From Eubacterium nodatum ATCC 33099 (lineage in GTDB: Bacteria > Bacillota > Clostridia > Peptostreptococcales > Anaerovoracaceae), in contig AZKM01000018.1 of assembly GCA_000510425.1 (NCBI GenBank), positions 62,001-126,000 of the forward strand: 64,000 nucleotides of DNA. The letters run 5' to 3'. The translations under genes were made by a program, and so were the position numbers. Positions 61,800 through 64,000 of the stretch are shown piece by piece. Within the stretch, counting starts at the first letter, position 1; each line of letters begins with the position of its first letter. The notes beneath the pieces are model-generated. The model made no database searches, was not told the origin of the DNA, and worked only from the letters and a program-made list of their open reading frames with translations.

Positions 61800-63323
61800 A
61801 TGAGAAATAAAAATTTTGATTTTAAAAGCATAAAATTTAAGCTGTGGACTTACTTTATAGGTTTTGCCATGCTGATTCTACTTCTGATATGGGCTCTTCA
61901 GATAATTTTTCTGAACAACTATTACTCAGCTATGAAACAAACTCAGACGGCGGAAATTTCCAACGATATTCAAAATAAGTTTGCCGCCAGCAAATATGAC
62001 AAAGCTCTTTTGGAGAAAACCGTTGCAAAGGAATCTTCCACTAATGATTTAACAATCTATGTCTATGATGTGACCAGCAACGAGTATATAATCAAAAATG
62101 AATCACTGGAAGCCTTTAATCCACAAACTTTTTACACGCTGAAATACGCAGATGCCGTAACCAAGCTGAACAAAAAGCTGAACGATTCAGGCTTAAACAG
62201 TGCCAGCCTTACCAACAACGACAAACTTAACAAGAGAACCGTCGGATACGCCAGATACCTAAAGGATGAAAACCAAAAGAAAGCGTACATAATGTATGTA
62301 TTTGCTCCTTTGGCACCAATGCAATCGACCATACATATCCTACGCTCACAGCTTTTATATATCACTATAATCGCAATATTTCTTTCGCTTGCCATGGCAC
62401 TATACCTATCCAACAGAATCTCCAAGCCTCTAAAAGCTATAACTGCATCAGCTGCAGAGATGGGAAAAGGGAACTATGTGGTAAAATTCTCAGGGGGACA
62501 CTACACGGAGATTACCGAACTGGCAGAAACGCTGGCAAACGCAGAGGCAGAGCTGGAAAAAACAGACATGTATCAGAAGGACTTGATTGCAAATGTATCT
62601 CACGATCTTCGTACACCTCTCACGATGATAAAATCCTATGCCGAAATGGTTCGAGATCTTTCCGGAAACAACCCTGTTAAACGGGATGCTCACCTGGGAG
62701 TAATAATAGAGGAGGCAGACAGACTGAATCTTCTTGTAACGGATATGTTGAATCTATCCAGAATGCAATCGAGGAGTATTGTTTTAGAAAAGAAAGCTTT
62801 CGATTTAGGGAAAGCGGCCGATTCAACCCTTGCAGCCTATGATATTCTTATAGAAAATGATTCCTACAACATTAAATTTCACAAAGACCCCGGTAAATTC
62901 ATAGTAAACGGTGATGAGACAAAGCTCAAGCAGGTTATGAACAACCTTATAAACAATGCGGTAAAGTACTGTGGTGCCGATAAGCAAATAATTGTAAAAC
63001 TGAAGAAAGTCGGTCGCAAAGTCCGTTTCTCCGTAACAGACCACGGTAAAGGAATATCACCTGATGAAATTTCACATGTTTGGGAAAGGTACTATAAATC
63101 CAGCACCCACCATGTTCGTCCTACAGAGGGCAGCGGTCTTGGACTTTCCATCGTAAAGGAAATCCTAAGACTCCATAAGGCGAGCTTTGATGTTAAGAGC
63201 AAACTCGGCGAAGGCAGTACCTTCTGGTTTGAACTGCCTATGGAAAAATCCAAACGGGGTAAAACCAAAGGGGACGACAATGCTTCTAATGGATCAAGAC
63301 TGCCACTGTCGGGAATACTGTAA
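61800..63323 (+). CDS. Membrane sensor histidine kinase (PhoR-like)
   Basis: The 507-residue kinase has membrane helices at about 14-38 and 183-204 with an extracytoplasmic sensing domain between, a HAMP domain (about 205-255), and the phosphorylated His268 in NVSHDLRTPLTMIKSY. The ATPase has the N box QVMNNLINNAVKYCG, G1 DHGKGIS and G2 GSGLGLSIVK. The signal is unknown. The C-terminal 25 residues are basic and beyond the usual end. Confidence 0.93.
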   Translation: MRNKNFDFKSIKFKLWTYFIGFAMLILLLIWALQIIFLNNYYSAMKQTQTAEISNDIQNKFAASKYDKALLEKTVAKESSTNDLTIYVYDVTSNEYIIKNESLEAFNPQTFYTLKYADAVTKLNKKLNDSGLNSASLTNNDKLNKRTVGYARYLKDENQKKAYIMYVFAPLAPMQSTIHILRSQLLYITIIAIFLSLAMALYLSNRISKPLKAITASAAEMGKGNYVVKFSGGHYTEITELAETLANAEAELEKTDMYQKDLIANVSHDLRTPLTMIKSYAEMVRDLSGNNPVKRDAHLGVIIEEADRLNLLVTDMLNLSRMQSRSIVLEKKAFDLGKAADSTLAAYDILIENDSYNIKFHKDPGKFIVNGDETKLKQVMNNLINNAVKYCGADKQIIVKLKKVGRKVRFSVTDHGKGISPDEISHVWERYYKSSTHHVRPTEGSGLGLSIVKEILRLHKASFDVKSKLGEGSTFWFELPMEKSKRGKTKGDDNASNGSRLPLSGIL

Positions 63324-63378
63324 TTCATTTCAGTGTGTATTGGTAACTTGGATTTACAACCTAAAACAAACAGTAATA

Positions 63379-63411
63379 AAAGCTGCGATTTAGAATTAAT
63401 ATCGCAGCTTT
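63379..63411. terminator. Bidirectional intrinsic terminator
   Basis: AAAGCTGCGAT pairs perfectly with ATCGCAGCTTT (63379-63389 with 63401-63411). On the minus strand a TTTTATT tract follows; on the plus strand TTTG. It serves the convergent kinase and radA genes. Confidence 0.82.
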
Positions 63412-63446
63412 GTATAATTTGATTCTATCATTCACAGCATGCCCTT

Positions 63447-64000
63447 TTATTCTGAAAATGCTCTGACAGCTTCATACAGATTCTTCACACCAACAATCTT
63501 ATTTGTGTCGATTTGGGAGATGCCCTTTGATGCTTTTGCATTTTTTACAGGCATAATTATTTTTTCATAGCCGAGCCGTATGGCTTCCGAGGCAATTTTT
63601 TCGGCAGAAGCAACTGACCTTAAATCTCCGGTCAGACCGACTTCTCCGATTGCCACAGTCCTCATTGGTGAAGTTTTTCCCCGCACGGAGGAATAAACGG
63701 CAAGTGCAACACCCAGATCCACGGAAGTACTGTCCGGTTTCAATCCCCCTACAACATTTACATATACATCTTGATTCAAGAGATTAAGCCCCTGCTTTTT
63801 TTCAAGCACTGCTAAAATCATGGCAAGTCTTTGATTGTCTATTCCCACAGCGGTTCTTCTGGCAAAGCCGATATTTGCAGGGGTTGCCAATGCCTGAATT
63901 TCTAAAAAGACAGGACGGCTTCCCTCGTAAACCGCAGTAATTACCGAACCTTCTGTATTAACCTCTGTACTTTCCAGAAAGCTTCCCGAAAGATTTTCGA
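63447..64000 (-). CDS. radA: DNA repair protein RadA, C-terminal part
   Basis: The 3' 184 codons are present and the gene continues past 64000. The frame reads SVITAVYEGSRPVFLEIQAL and then TPANIGFARRTAVGIDNQRLAMILAVLEK, the entry to the Lon-like domain of RadA, and ends VGVKNLYEAVRAFSE. Further landmarks are DVYVNVVGGLKPDSTSVDLGVALA and GEVGLTGDLRSV. The zinc finger and RecA-like ATPase are outside the window. RadA drives branch migration in recombination. Confidence 0.93.
   Translation of the reverse strand, partial: ENLSGSFLESTEVNTEGSVITAVYEGSRPVFLEIQALATPANIGFARRTAVGIDNQRLAMILAVLEKKQGLNLLNQDVYVNVVGGLKPDSTSVDLGVALAVYSSVRGKTSPMRTVAIGEVGLTGDLRSVASAEKIASEAIRLGYEKIIMPVKNAKASKGISQIDTNKIVGVKNLYEAVRAFSE

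Overview
This is chromosomal DNA from a low-GC, anaerobic Gram-positive bacterium of the class Clostridia. The inference rests on a six-subunit Rnf complex in the clostridial order C-D-G-E-A-B, a FabK-based (not FabI) fatty-acid cluster with a terminal MarR regulator, BspA-type surface repeats, strong AGGAGG ribosome sites and AT-rich consensus promoters. Content is compatible with an oral or gut Peptostreptococcales/Anaerovoracaceae-like organism, but the genus cannot be fixed from the sequence. No rRNA, tRNA, CRISPR array, insertion sequence or integrase was recognised. Most genes lie on the minus strand.

Region 1 (1-6.2 kb) is a transport operon: TetR, ECF substrate-binding subunit (Trep_Strep family), ECF T subunit, fused ECF ATPase, and a translationally coupled pair of exporter-fold ABC half-transporters, the second cut by the window edge. 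Region 2 (6.3-14.8 kb) holds surface genes: a secreted papain-like protease, a 1541-residue leucine-rich-repeat protein, and a CnaB protein with a thioester-like N-terminus. Region 3 (15-19.2 kb) is housekeeping: CpXC protein, ScpB, ScpA, a drug/metabolite-type transporter and MtnA. Region 4 (19.4-28.7 kb) looks accessory: an ATC-hydrolase-family protein, two methyltransferases, a TetR and two AraC regulators, a nitroreductase, a truncated flavodoxin-like gene and a second ECF cassette. Region 5 (29-31.7 kb) has an MBL hydrolase, a PhzF-family protein and Maf. Region 6 (31.7-36.8 kb) is rnfCDGEAB. Region 7 (37-49.7 kb) has an Orn/Lys/Arg decarboxylase-family enzyme, cardiolipin synthase, serS, a long glutamine synthetase, UPF0182, and two proteins of unknown function. 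Region 8 (49.7-60.8 kb) is a complete type II fatty-acid cluster (acpP, accBCDA, fabH, fabK, a Cys-rich FabK/NMO paralogue, fabD, fabG, fabF, fabZ, marR) preceded by one strong promoter. Region 9 is an OmpR/PhoR-type two-component pair and the 3' part of radA.

The most interesting signal is a shared 16-bp operator, GTTA(A/G)-N6-CTAAC, in front of both ECF cassettes, the nitroreductase operon and the LRR/protease operon. This suggests one regulon that joins uptake, cofactor or ligand processing, and surface functions. In the fatty-acid cluster, the second FabK-like protein carries a C-x2-C-x3-C-x7-C motif and may be a FabX-type dehydrogenase/isomerase for unsaturated fatty acids. Other points are a strong intrinsic terminator only 28 nt before the glutamine synthetase start, a Ser in place of the usual flavinylated Thr in RnfG, a collapsed RND-pump remnant embedded in repeats, and tandem 14-bp repeats at the fatty-acid promoter.
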